64,000 nucleotides of DNA from assembly GCF_037975245.1 (NCBI RefSeq), contig NC_092569.1:14983501-15047500 (forward strand), read 5' to 3'. A program made the translations under genes and the position numbers. Of this stretch, positions 50,599 to 61,868 are shown in pieces (position 1 is the stretch's first letter; every line of letters starts with the position of its first letter). A model generated the notes under the pieces. That model saw only the letters and a list, made by a program, of their open reading frames with translations. It was not told the DNA's origin and made no database searches. This DNA is from Apostichopus japonicus. Taxonomy: Eukaryota; Echinodermata; Holothuroidea; Aspidochirotida; Stichopodidae.

Positions 50599-52084
50599 CC
50601 AAATAGCATATATATTTTTATTCGTTCCTCTTTTCATTTTACTCGAAAACCCGTTTTGAAGAAAAATATGCCTCAAGTTCTCAGAACTCGTGAACCCCCC
50701 CAAAAATTGGGTCATTCTAACTTTCCTTTTTTGTGTCTAGTTTTCTTTTCATGGTGGATATGCTGTATTTAAGTGTCCGGGTCATTAACTCGCCAATTAT
50801 TTCCTTTGTTTGTGCTCATGCTAGCAGACTGAAAACAAGCCGATCATGGTTTTGTATATTCGACCAAAATATCCCGTTTCGATCATATGACTATAGATAT
50901 GGTGTCAATAAATGTTCGGATTAGCCCTCTTTCTCCGTAGCAGCATCACCACATTTGGCGAATGCGCAGACTCCGTGTTGATGACATCATACGGTATGTT
51001 AATTAAGTCAACTCAAGTACGGCTTCAATACGTTAATACTGCGCATGCATACATAATATATATATTTCTATATATTTCAATATTCATACTTGGTTTTTCC
51101 TTGTGTCAATTGACCGTGTTGGGGTATAGGGGGTGGGGTAGGGAGGGGGCGGGTTAAGTGAGAGGTGGAGCGAAGGCAGCTGTGGGGATTTTGTAAAAGC
51201 CGTGCACATCAATATTAGAATCAGAGGTATCTTGAATTTATCACCAAGTTACCTTTATGGTCATTATCAAGTTTTTTTTAACCCTTTTTCATCTTTTGTA
51301 AGTTACGCTGGTTGGATCACTAAATAAGTAATAAACACGTCTTCTTATGTCGTTCCTACAGCCTATCAATCGGCTACCTGTTCAAATATCGTTATAATTT
51401 AACTACCGTATACTAAACGTCTCTTCTTCATTTTGTTAGAGCGATCCCTATAATTCCATGTATATCCATGCACTATTTAATTCTTCATCATGAGGCTATT
51501 ATCGGAATTGTAAATTATGTATAGGACATGTGTCATATTAACTTAACTTGACCCACCCACACTTGGACCCCCCCCACCCCCACCTCAATCCATCGACGTC
51601 ACACAATCTTGCAAGCTGGACATGAAAACTAGAGATGATTTATGTCTTCCTGCGAACCAAACACGAAGTGGTTCTTGCGACAGTTAAGAGTGAAAGTGGT
51701 TGGGTTTTCCGGTATTTGGATGATAATAACCTCGTGGTACAATAACACACAAAAACTAGGCACTAGTATTATTTGGAATACTGACTTTTAATTGAGGGGG
51801 AACAGATCCATAAACATCACATGTCATTCGAAACCACTGCGTCACTCATCTTGTGACTTGCAATGCCTAGATTTCGACACGCAACGCTTGCAATTTGGTA
51901 AGCAATATTGACAAGTCTTGTGACATTTTTTTGACGAATCATGTAGTTTCACCTCCGATGAACGCGTTAACATTAATATAATACTACTAACACAACCAGA
52001 ATCTGGCATGGGTAACAGAAATTCAAACAAATATAGAGCGTCAGAGGTCTCACGTTCAACGGCGCAAACTTTTGAGAAAAAAAA

Positions 52085-52119
52085 ATATATATATATATAT
52101 CTATATATATATATATATA

Positions 52120-52185
<66 letters not shown>
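52085..52185. repeat. (TA)n microsatellite, ~100 bp
   Basis: TA run with two CTATA interruptions near 52100-52122. Confidence 0.95.
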
Positions 52186-52186
<1 letters not shown>

Positions 52187-55100
52187 TACGCGATGACTAT
52201 ATGTGCATGCATGGTAATGGTGATATTAATAGGGTCACCTTGATCACTGATTATTCAAATAGAAATAAATCGGGGCCGACAGACCAATAAATCCGATTTG
52301 ATAAACCTCTGTTTTCGACCGAATAAAAAGACTTGGACTATCACTCGATCACTATCAGACCGAGTTTAGCTAATTATTTATAGCATTTGGCTTGCTTTTG
52401 CTTACACGCATGTCTAAAATGACGCGTGTCGGATACACAAGTCTCATTGAGGTATTGCCTATACGTGTAGCATCAGCCATATGGTATATATGCGGGCGGG
52501 TCAAAAGAATGTTTCAAGCAAATATAGCACCAAGTCTTGCTATATGAATTTTTATCGTTAACTAAGTTCTTTTATTTTATGTTTTCTTTAGATATTAAGA
52601 GGCATTTCGGTTGTTTTACTTACGTCCCCAATCTCATTATATATAAGGCAGGGAGTTACAAACAACAATGGACAAAGACAGGCAGAACTAAAGAAACAAA
52701 CTCGCGTTTGCTTTAGACAGCCTACATCAGGTTCTTCTCATTAGTGAGTTCACATAATGTATAGCGAGGTGCGGCATGGGGTGGTACCGACATAAGCCCC
52801 TCCCCCTTACCTGCATGGATGGTATTATCAGAGATTAGGGGGACTTTCCAGTCTGACAAAATCTGTATATTTATAAAACACTAAGAATCCTTGCCTGCAT
52901 AGAGGTGAATATAGACTGTTTTCATTTGATTTTTTCTTGTTAAGTCGGGTATATATATATATATAAATATATATAAGATCCATATACGTTTAGCAGCGAT
53001 ATTTTTTAGGGACTTGTCCAGGGGTTCGTTTTACTGTGTACTCCGGTTACGATTCATGTAGCATCCGCATCGAATCTATCATTAACTTCCGCTTTTACTT
53101 TCACATTCTGTATAGATATGACGAACCCATCCACACAAAAAAAGAAAAAAAAAGAAGACATTTAAAGCCTTTTAAAAGAACATTTTGGCTGTTACAGAGA
53201 AAGAAAAACCAAACCAGAAAAAAAATCAAGAATTAAATCAACCAAAAGAGAAAACAAGAAAAGAAAATGTGATTTTGTTATTTTCGTTGATATTTGATTT
53301 TTTTTCCCCAGTATGTTAGAAACATTGATCGAGCGAGGCTTTATAATGACTATATACAGTACAGTACGTGTGCATCAAACGCTATGAGTGAGACCCTATA
53401 ATGATAATGATGAGTTCGGAGACAAAAAAGGGCAGGGGAAAAAATGGATATTGGCTGTAAAGGTTTCTCGACCTCCGCCTGTTCATTAGTCATATCTTGT
53501 GCAAGAAATATATATATATATATGCGTGTATTTTTCAATAACACTTTTGACCACTTTTGTTATAAATATTACACTATAATAACCCCATTGTGTCACTGTC
53601 AACTGTCACTGAAAAAGGACGCTGCCAACAAAACAGGCTATAAAATTCAAATTGTATCTTAAAAAGAAAGTGGATAAGTTGACCTATAGACGAAGTGTAA
53701 GCCAATTTGTATTTATCAAAACACTGTTCTTATCTCATTGTTCAATCTTTTTATCATTTTTCTTTTCTTGTTTTTAAGCTGAGATTGAGCAAGTTGATTG
53801 AATAAGCAATGATATTATGATCATATTTTTTAAAGAAATATAATTGAAAAACTAATATGCGTGCATTGCGGGCGGGATTCAGCTATACGTCACAGAAGGA
53901 TAATTTACAGGGTTGGAAATGTCATACTTATACAATAGCGGGTCACAATTGAGGCTAAGTAGGCCTAAGTTCTGTCTTAATCACGATATCTATATTGTTC
54001 CGCTTTGATATGCGGTTAAGGACAAATTGTGCAATACCACATGTTATTATCATGAAATGACTATTATAAGTGACGTGGGGGTTTGACTGTTTTAAGTAGC
54101 AATCGCTAAACTACGCAGTATAGGGGGAACAATCAAGACACGAACAAATAGACACACACACATATACAGACACACAGACCTAGAATATTATGCTGATTTT
54201 TCCTGGCATTGTTTACCTCGTACCTATACGATAACTTGTCAACAAGTTTGTAAACATTTGAACTGCTAGTAACTTGCCCATGACGCAGATACACATGCGC
54301 CATTGTCAGATATGTAGGTTATATACTCCAAAGGGTGTTGTCATGCGGACATGACCTTGTCGTGAACTCATATTCATGGGTGTGTTCCAATAATAGCGAT
54401 GTAACATACATAGCCACCTTGACAGTTAACCCTTTTTTATCCAAACTGTTTTCAAATAAAGAGGTTTGTAGTGTATGCATATTCTTCCTTACTTTTTTTT
54501 TATTAGTAGTATATTTGTTATTCTTGTCCTGTCCTGCCGTTCTTGGAATTGTTGAACTTTGCAACGATTACGCTTTGGCGTTGGCTATACATGTGTATCC
54601 ATAACCACACGTGACATAGCGCCTGCAATATTGTATGTTTATAATGTCATTGTGTTGGCTTTCGACATGAATTTTATAGATTAAATATCAAACAAAAGTT
54701 TCCGCACATCACAATTTTCCCGTATGGCCAAGTTACTTGTTACATTTCTGGTTTTACGCGCTTAACTTAGCACGGGCAAATAAAAAACATGATTTGTGAA
54801 GTTTACACTATACATACGTATGTATAACCAGGGGTTGTCTTTCCGATAACAGCTCCCCGGCAATACTTCCCATATAGTATAGCCTACTACCTACTATACA
54901 AGGGTCGTTGAGACAACGATAGATTGGTACAAATTGGGAAAGATAAATATTTCGGGTGATAATGAGGTCACCTTCAAAATCAGCAGACGAGTGGGTGATG
55001 ACGTCACTGGCAACGCGCACAGGGGTTAGTATCGTGTAAGCTTGTGGCTTGAGTTTGTACTAAATGCTATACAGGCCGATATGGTGAAATAAAAGAAAAT

Positions 55101-57250
55101 ATAAGATATTTCTTGAATTCCATAAATATGTAAGTCAATTGTACCGTGTTTTTAAGGAATTAATTAAGGCATATCCGCGCGGCAGAAAGCATAGGACTAA
55201 AATGTAGACGGCGTTTCTTCCCCGTGGTCGACATTATCAGTTTTACCACGGACCATATCAACAATGTCACACAATGTCAAATAGCATACCTTAGGCTGTT
55301 TAGAACAACCCCCTTCGTTAGTCATGCCTAACCATATAAACTATACATTAAATAAGTAACGCAATCAAAATAATTGAATTCTCATGTTGATACGGATGGT
55401 GCATTGTTTTACATTATGTGTAAAATAATTCGTTTGACGCACAATAAACCATACATGCTACTTAATGGTGATAATTTGCCACATCGCCAAGCATAGCCCT
55501 ATATAACGTTGTATTTTTATTTTATGGTATATGGACAAATAATTTCTTTTATCCATAATACCGACACGTATAGTTGAAGCTGTGGCTATCATTGAGGTAT
55601 CTAAATATGACAAGATCGTGGATGGCAGAAGCCATTTGTGTAAATAACATTTTGTTTGGCGACAGTATACGTGTAACCTGTGATAACCTCGTGCATGCAC
55701 TTTCCAAAACAAAAGACATAAAAAAGTGACTGAAAAAAGGTGTATATCGTTTGGCATAGGCTATATTACCCAAATTTTACCGACATGAATAGAGTATGCG
55801 CGTCACAGTTATAATTACGTACATATAGCCTTCTGTGCAGAACATCAGCAGGTGTGTACACACACAGTATATAATATATACACCCGCCCTGTTTACCCCG
55901 GGATGAGATTCTTGAGGGGAATTTGCCAAAAGGTTAAACATGGGGTAAACAATCTGTTTTTTTTTAACAGAAAGAACGTTATTATTAGGTTGTGGGAACA
56001 GATGTTTAAATCGGCGGGACAGTTCAGTCTCGCAACTATAGATTCCTAGCCTTTTGGTTCTATTCACTCGCTGGTATAGGCATGAATTACTTCAGTTAAC
56101 AGACATGGTTTTTTTTGTGTGTTTAATTCTTTGCTATACGGTCCGTTAGTCTGCTCATTACAGCACAACTAATTTAGCCCTGCAGCTAATTTGTTAGGGA
56201 AACGTCCCTATAAACAGAGTTTTCAAAAGTTACCGGATTTTCATTATCAAATGTCAAAATCTAACTTTAGAACAATATATACCGTTCGATTCGTGGTGAC
56301 AAAACTGTCAGTTAAACTGTTTTTTACCTCCATGGTTAACACGCACTCAAAGCCGTGGAAGAACTATTGACAGCTAGTAGACTGCAAATATGCCTCTCTC
56401 AATGCCATTCAAGCTCGATTACACACAAAATGCACTACTGCGGAGCATTTTGTAAGTATATACTGACTTTCCGTCAAATGCCAAAAAAAACCCTATGTAT
56501 TACTATGAAACCTATAAAAACCTATTTAAATTTTATTCTTTGAAATCGAACGCAAGGCTTATAACATATCATTACTGTATATATAGATCGACATTAACTT
56601 TTGAATAAGCAAAACAGAGTTAACTTGCGCCGAGTACAACAACATGAGATTTGCCAAGTACAAGACTTTATAAAGCACCAGTATACATACAGTATATGAG
56701 TACGTATATTATTTTGCACTTGTATGTATATGCCTGTAATATAGACAAGTTCCGGCATGCCCCCCCCCTACAAATCCACGTGGGTGAGGAGGGGTAATAT
56801 ATACAGCGGCAACTTTGTGGAAAGGATTAGTACGAGCGTGTTTACTCACCACAACTCTGTTGGGCATATAGCGAATAGTTACTATAGAGTACAAAACTTA
56901 TCTAGCATGCAGTCAATAAGGTCTAAACTAATCCGACTTAATATCGTTTTCTATAGCCAATATCGTTCTGTGTGTTCTGACTATTATATTCCTATATCAA
57001 ATCACTCTGCTCTTGATTACTCGCCGTTTATTTGTTTTTTTATGCTATAAGCATGAATTCGTCATATTTGTTTTCCATTAGTACATATTATTTTTAATCA
57101 ATGAAAGACTGGATTTTGTTTTTTTTTAAATATCGTATCATATATGTGTATGTGTTGTTATCAATTGAATGTAAGTGTTTTAAAATGCTTCAACCAAACA
57201 CACGGAGCATGTCAATGGCGTGATAACTTTATTCGTATTACATCAGTTCA

Positions 57251-57257
57251 TATAATT

Positions 57258-57289
<32 letters not shown>

Positions 57290-57317
57290 AATATTTATAT
57301 TATTATTATTATTATTA
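57251..57317. repeat. TA/TTA mixed microsatellite
   Basis: A TA run passes into a TTA triplet run ending TTATTATTACC. Confidence 0.9.
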
Positions 57318-58028
57318 CCTGTGGGCACTCGCCATTACGCACACAGCACGATCACAGCAAGCTATCTTCATAAACAACAATATACCCTCATAACACAAAG
57401 TTAATATTCATTTTCCTTTCGACAATGCTTGATAAATGTTACAACACCGTGTTGTTTGTACGAAATGATTGATATTGATGAAAACAACACACAAAGTACA
57501 ATGACCAATTTTATCAAAATTTAATTTGTTGTACCATGTCTAAGCCCGTAGGCCTAAACATAGACGATATTGATAGGCTATTATCATTGATTAGAAAAGC
57601 TTTTAGAATCACGCATAGAATGTGATTTTATGAATTATTATTTTTAAGATGGTTGGTTTCAAACGTTTTTGAGCATTGTAAATATGACCTAATCTTTCTG
57701 CCGTATACAACAATAGACATTTTTTGGCGTTACACGTTCCCCACCTGTACTACTTCTTTTGCAACGACGTAAGTATTGTATTGAAGATACTAGTTTGTAT
57801 GGGTTGTCCAATTCAAAGCGTTATTTTGTAGCAAATATAACGCATAATAAATAATGTAGCCTACATTGCGACCCGATATAGAGACATATATAGCTCAGTA
57901 TACATTTATAGTCGATGGCAAAACATGCGCTAAGAAAACAACAAACCTACATGACCGCTGTCAAAACTATAAATAACGGCTGTTCACATTTTATACAATA
58001 TGTTTGAAGAGTCTTGTTTTTGTCTTTC

Positions 58029-58062
58029 TGTGTGTGTGTATGTGTGTGTGTGTGTGTGTGTT
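58029..58062 (+). repeat. (GT)n microsatellite
   Basis: TGTGTG run with one A interruption. Confidence 0.9.
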
Positions 58063-58214
58063 TGCCTTTGATATTGTTCCAATGAATTTTGTCTGTTTGT
58101 GCATGGCTTGAACAAAAAGGATGCTTAACTTGGCATAATATAGCTTGTTCACCAGCTGCTACCAAAACAATTAAATAGAGACAAGATATGTGATCAGTGA
58201 ACGAATTAGTCCTA

Positions 58215-58216
<2 letters not shown>

Positions 58217-58275
<59 letters not shown>

Positions 58276-58303
58276 ATATATATATATATATTGATATATA
58301 TCT
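58217..58303. repeat. (TA)n microsatellite
   Basis: TA run with two TTGATA interruptions near 58274 and 58292. Confidence 0.95.
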
Positions 58304-59149
58304 TTTTAATAATGTCCGCGTTGTCAAGATTAGCAATTCTTTTCTTTTTTTTTAAAACTTTTCTATTGAGTGCTTTGTCGAGATTCACTATATAGACGAG
58401 CAACAAATATGAGTTCTTACAACACTATATACGTTCACGAATCATAGCGCTTTCGATTTTTTCCCTTTTAATTTGGAGATTTCGTATGGTACATTATTTA
58501 TTTATGTCTATATTTGAACTTTAATTTTCACATGGATGGCTATTGAAAAGATAGCGAAAGTACCATGAATTAAACGGCATTTATTAAGCTTATTGATTGT
58601 TCATTTTACAACAAAAGTTACATTGTTCGTCGGGGGCTCTCGCTTGTTCATTATATCGATAGGCTCAACTGCTATATATTAGTCGTTTTAATGAAGAGGT
58701 TCCTTATATGATTTTGCTTTGGTTTGCGGATGATGAAATCTTTTCTTCATATTTTTTCTTTTCTTTCCCTTTTTGAAAATTTAAGAACTTGCCAGACTGA
58801 TGCAGACTCAGATATGACGTGCTACATTTAGGACAACGACTTTAAGACATTTGAATCACGGCTTCAAGATTGCTTTAATATAATGGTTTTGGCGTCACCA
58901 GTCGTTTTTTACAAGGAAAACAAAATTGCTAATTACTAAAGAAAAAGCACCTCATATAAATCAACTATAGACCTGCTGCTAAACGTACCCCCATCTTGCA
59001 ATATTTTATTTCGGTTATACCGGATCAGCAACTTTTAATTTTATCACAGATAAAAAAAAAAATTAAAAAATCGTTCATAAAGAAGAATAGGAAATCATGC
59101 ATATCATTTGAATATGAAACATAAGATGAATATCAGAGGGGAGCGCAAA

Positions 59150-59182
59150 GGGGTGGGGGTGGGGGAGGGCAGGGAGCAGGGC
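59150..59182 (+). other. G-quadruplex-prone tract in 5' end of TGIF intron 1
   Basis: Runs GGGG, GGGGG, GGGGG, GGG, GGG and GGG are separated by loops of 1-3 bases. The tract lies about 120 bases into the predicted first intron. The G-rich strand is the template strand for the - strand gene. Confidence 0.6.
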
Positions 59183-59302
59183 CTTATTGTGAATGATTGC
59201 GAAATAAACCATAAATTTCCAAATTGCAATAAATGTATAACATTAAAGTGAAACAACAAGTGAAAAAGAGAAGAAAATAAAGAAAAATTAATATCGTCTT
59301 AC

Positions 59303-59321
59303 CTCTTTTCGATAGTGGCAT
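59303..59321 (-). CDS. TGIF: Predicted first coding exon of the TGIF-like gene
   Basis: On the - strand, ATGCCACTATCGAAAAGAG is followed at once by the strong donor GTAAGA. It encodes MPLSKR plus one base of the next codon (phase 1). Joined to 39304 it restores Asp and continues in frame ([15 protein letters not shown]), giving 1197 coding bases, an exact multiple of three. TGIF genes in other animals commonly use short alternative first exons, so this may be one of several. The evidence is signal and phase only; a short exon can match by chance, and translation from the ATG at 39293 remains possible. Confidence 0.55.
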
Positions 59322-59358
59322 AATTTGCTGCAACACCGTGTCTTCTTTATGCTTTCAG

Positions 59359-59427
59359 CAAGTGCTGGTAATCCACGCCGTCCACAATCTTGTCCTTTCG
59401 AAAGCGAGCTACTTTTTGGCAGAAGCG
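59359..59427 (+). other. Exon-like 69-bp segment on the opposite strand
   Basis: TTTATGCTTTCAG| precedes and |GTAAGTTTT follows a 69-base open segment that would be entered and left in phase 0 (QVLVIHAVHNLVLSKASYFL...). Both splice signals are good. It lies head-to-head with the TGIF first exon, 38 bases away, in what would be the TGIF 5' UTR. It could be a small exon of an antisense transcript or a coincidence. Confidence 0.25.
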
Positions 59428-59704
59428 GTAAGTTTTAAAAAGATTATAAATATATCCGCAGTTCGGCCCCCGTTGCAAATGTCAAAACAGTTACTAGCGT
59501 ACACGCTTACTGTCTACGTGAAAGTCAAAAATATCTTTGATTGAACCCGACGGAGTTTCCCCTAAAAAACAGACAGCGCGTCCTGTAGTATATTGTTGCT
59601 TCTCTTTTAACACCTGTCTTGTACCCAGATATCCTAACTATCGAAGTTGTTACCAATGACTGTTATCCTCGGTGGTTGGCAGTCGATAGTGGCAGTTTGT
59701 TGGC

Positions 59705-59811
59705 AGACCAATGAAAACGCATTGTTAAAAAAAGTGGGCGTGGTATAAATACCACTTTATACACAAGTGAATGGAAAACCACGTGGTTATGTACAACAGC
59801 GTGTTGTACTT
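59705..59811. promoter_or_regulatory. Probable promoter/regulatory cluster upstream of TGIF exon 1
   Basis: Within about 105 bases lie CCAAT (59708-59712) and GGGCGTGG (about 59736-59743). A near-palindromic GTGGTATAAATACCAC at 59740-59755 offers TATA-like sequence on both strands. The perfect palindrome AACCACGTGGTT at 59777-59788 has an E-box CACGTG. A hairpin GTACAACA-GCG-TGTTGTAC lies at 59791-59809. For TGIF (- strand) this gives a 5' UTR near 400 bases. On the + strand the order CCAAT, GC box, TATA also looks like a promoter, so the unit may be bidirectional. Inferred from motifs only. Confidence 0.35.
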
Positions 59812-59827
59812 GTTGTACGGTGTATGA

Positions 59828-60400
59828 ACAGGGAGTTCTTAGGGAACATAACAACTCCCTGGTATGAATGGGGTTTTGTAGACATATACATTATATACAC
59901 CACGGAATACGTAGTATATCCATGCTGATGAGATATATAGTAAACAAAAGATTTGAAAACGCTGGTGTCAATGTGGGGAATTGGAGAAAAGCTGGTATAG
60001 GAGGACAAGGTGGCGGGCTGAGATAAACTCAGTGTAAGGCGTAAACAAAGGCAGCTCACAGGATATGCAATTAGTTTGTAGGAACAATAAATAACATAGT
60101 GAAAAGACAGAACAACATGAAATAAATAGAAAAACGAGATCAACGAGAAATGATAGATAAATAGCGTACTTCCTAGTTGATAGATCGTGTTTTAGGAACT
60201 AGGTAATCTTACTTGAACATAACTTTTGTCATTTTTTTTTTTTTGGCTGTAAATTTGTTATAAACTATTTTCTTTTGCAGAAAAAAATGAAATGGGGATG
60301 TCGCCTGATTGTCAGACAATAGTTGTTTTAAGTTAGGCCACTTTTGTTGTATCGTACGATAAGGGGAGTTGTTATGGGACAACTCCCTGGTACGAAACAT
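59828..60400. repeat. Pair of AACAACTCCCTGGTA motifs
   Basis: GGGAGTTCTTAGGGAACATA and AACAACTCCCTGGTATGAA at 59830-59867 are echoed by GGGGAGTTGTTATGGGACAA and CTCCCTGGTACGAA at about 60363-60397. Each is itself a weak inverted repeat. They may be ends or copies of a short element. No gene is supported between them (the 118-codon - strand frame lacks signals). Confidence 0.4.
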
Positions 60401-61550
60401 CACAAGTTTGAAGCAGTGGCAGAGTTTTTATTTTTAGTTCACTGAGTAGGAACCAGAATTTCATACCTATAGCCAAGTTTTGTGCAAAATGTCGAAGAAA
60501 AATACATTTGATACTCCAGTGACAGCGAATTACAAATTAAGAACATTCAGGTGTTTACCGTAGCATCATCAAGAAAACTGCAGAAAAACTGTTCTGGCTA
60601 GGAATTCTATTTGCGTTTTGACATCGCCGTTTTCCGCCACCTTTTTGACATGTCCATCGAGATTTTTACCTGTATTCATCAAATAACAGGCAAACATAGC
60701 TATATTAGCCAGGGGTTTTCCCTGCAAAGAGCGAGTAATTAAGGACTTCTGCAGATAATGAGTAGAGTGTCTTCCGACAATTTCCTCATATAGAATTAAT
60801 CGCGTGCAGTTCCTCAAATCCACTAGTTTGAATTCAACCAATCAGTGAATAGCTAAAATTTTCTTCAAGAAAGCGAGTTTTGTGGTAAAATTGATGTTGT
60901 CATTTAATTTTTTTTTTATTGTGGATCTCTTATATTAAGCAGAAAACTTGAATGGTATGAAACAAATATATGAGTTAAGTATTACGCATTACGCAACGTT
61001 ATGTGTAGGTGTACGTAGGCTATATTTGAAAACCTCTTAACACTAATGACAAGAGAAATATGCAATTAACATAGATTGTCTAATTTAGTGAGTGAAGACG
61101 AGAGTAGACCATTTACGTGACCAACAGACGGACACGTTGGGTGCAATGTTTCATCTGTCCGCCCTGTGGTGTTTTTACATACTTTGGACGCGGTTCACAG
61201 TCCAAAGTTATCTTTGCTGATGCAAGGCTTTCATGTGAACTTAGGCACGGTACCCTCACCCCAAATCACCCAAGGTGGGAGGAGCTTGGGTGCAAATAAA
61301 AAAAAGTCGAGAAAACCAAACCTTAAAGGGTATGATGTACTGGCCCCGAATATGCTAGATATTCAAATATGGTTTACACTGTTTGGTCAAAATTCTGAAA
61401 CTGTTTTTATTTACAACCTTCGAGGAAATTTTCCTCACAGGAACATTCAGTCAGTCATCTTGTGTGTTCCTTAAAAATATCCGAGAACAATTTGGAGAGT
61501 ATAAACACCGAGAGAAAAATACTTTTTGAAAACTTCTAGCAATTATAGCG
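60401..61550. other. No gene recognised
   Basis: AT-rich DNA. A 90-codon - strand frame at 60569-60841 (VEFKLVDLRNCTRLILYEE...) reads like protein but has no acceptor, donor or family match that I can see. An ACCAATCA (CCAAT) motif lies at about 60837. Confidence 0.35.
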
Positions 61551-61868
61551 TGCTATTATTTGGGGCCTATACAGACTACCTTTAAACTTGATCCACTCTG
61601 AACCCCATTATACAGTCTCCTTATATCGAAACTGATACCACGTGATCATGACGTGGATCCACTACTCCCTTGGCAAGGGAATGGATACCACATAGAAGCA
61701 TGATCTATTATATTGCTATTATTTGGGGCCTATACAGACTACCTTTAAACTTGATCCACTCTGAACCCCATTATACAGTCTCCTTATATCGAAACTGATA
61801 CCACGTGATCATGACGTGGATCCACTACTCCCTTGGCAAGGGAATGGATACCACATAAAAGCATGATC
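61551..61868 (+). repeat. Recent 163-bp tandem duplication
   Basis: Copy 1 spans 61551-61713 and copy 2 spans 61714-61868; over about 153 aligned bases I found one difference (CATAGAAGC versus CATAAAAGC). Each copy contains two hairpins: CCACGT-GATCATG-ACGTGG and CCCTT-GGC-AAGGG. No coding potential was seen. Confidence 0.95.

Noticed and set aside
54808-55020. Alternative first coding exon for TGIF (phase-1 donor GAAG|GTGACC near 54972)
   Set aside because: The phase fits, but the frame starts at GTG and an in-frame upstream stop precedes any ATG; the donor is also weaker than that at 59302.
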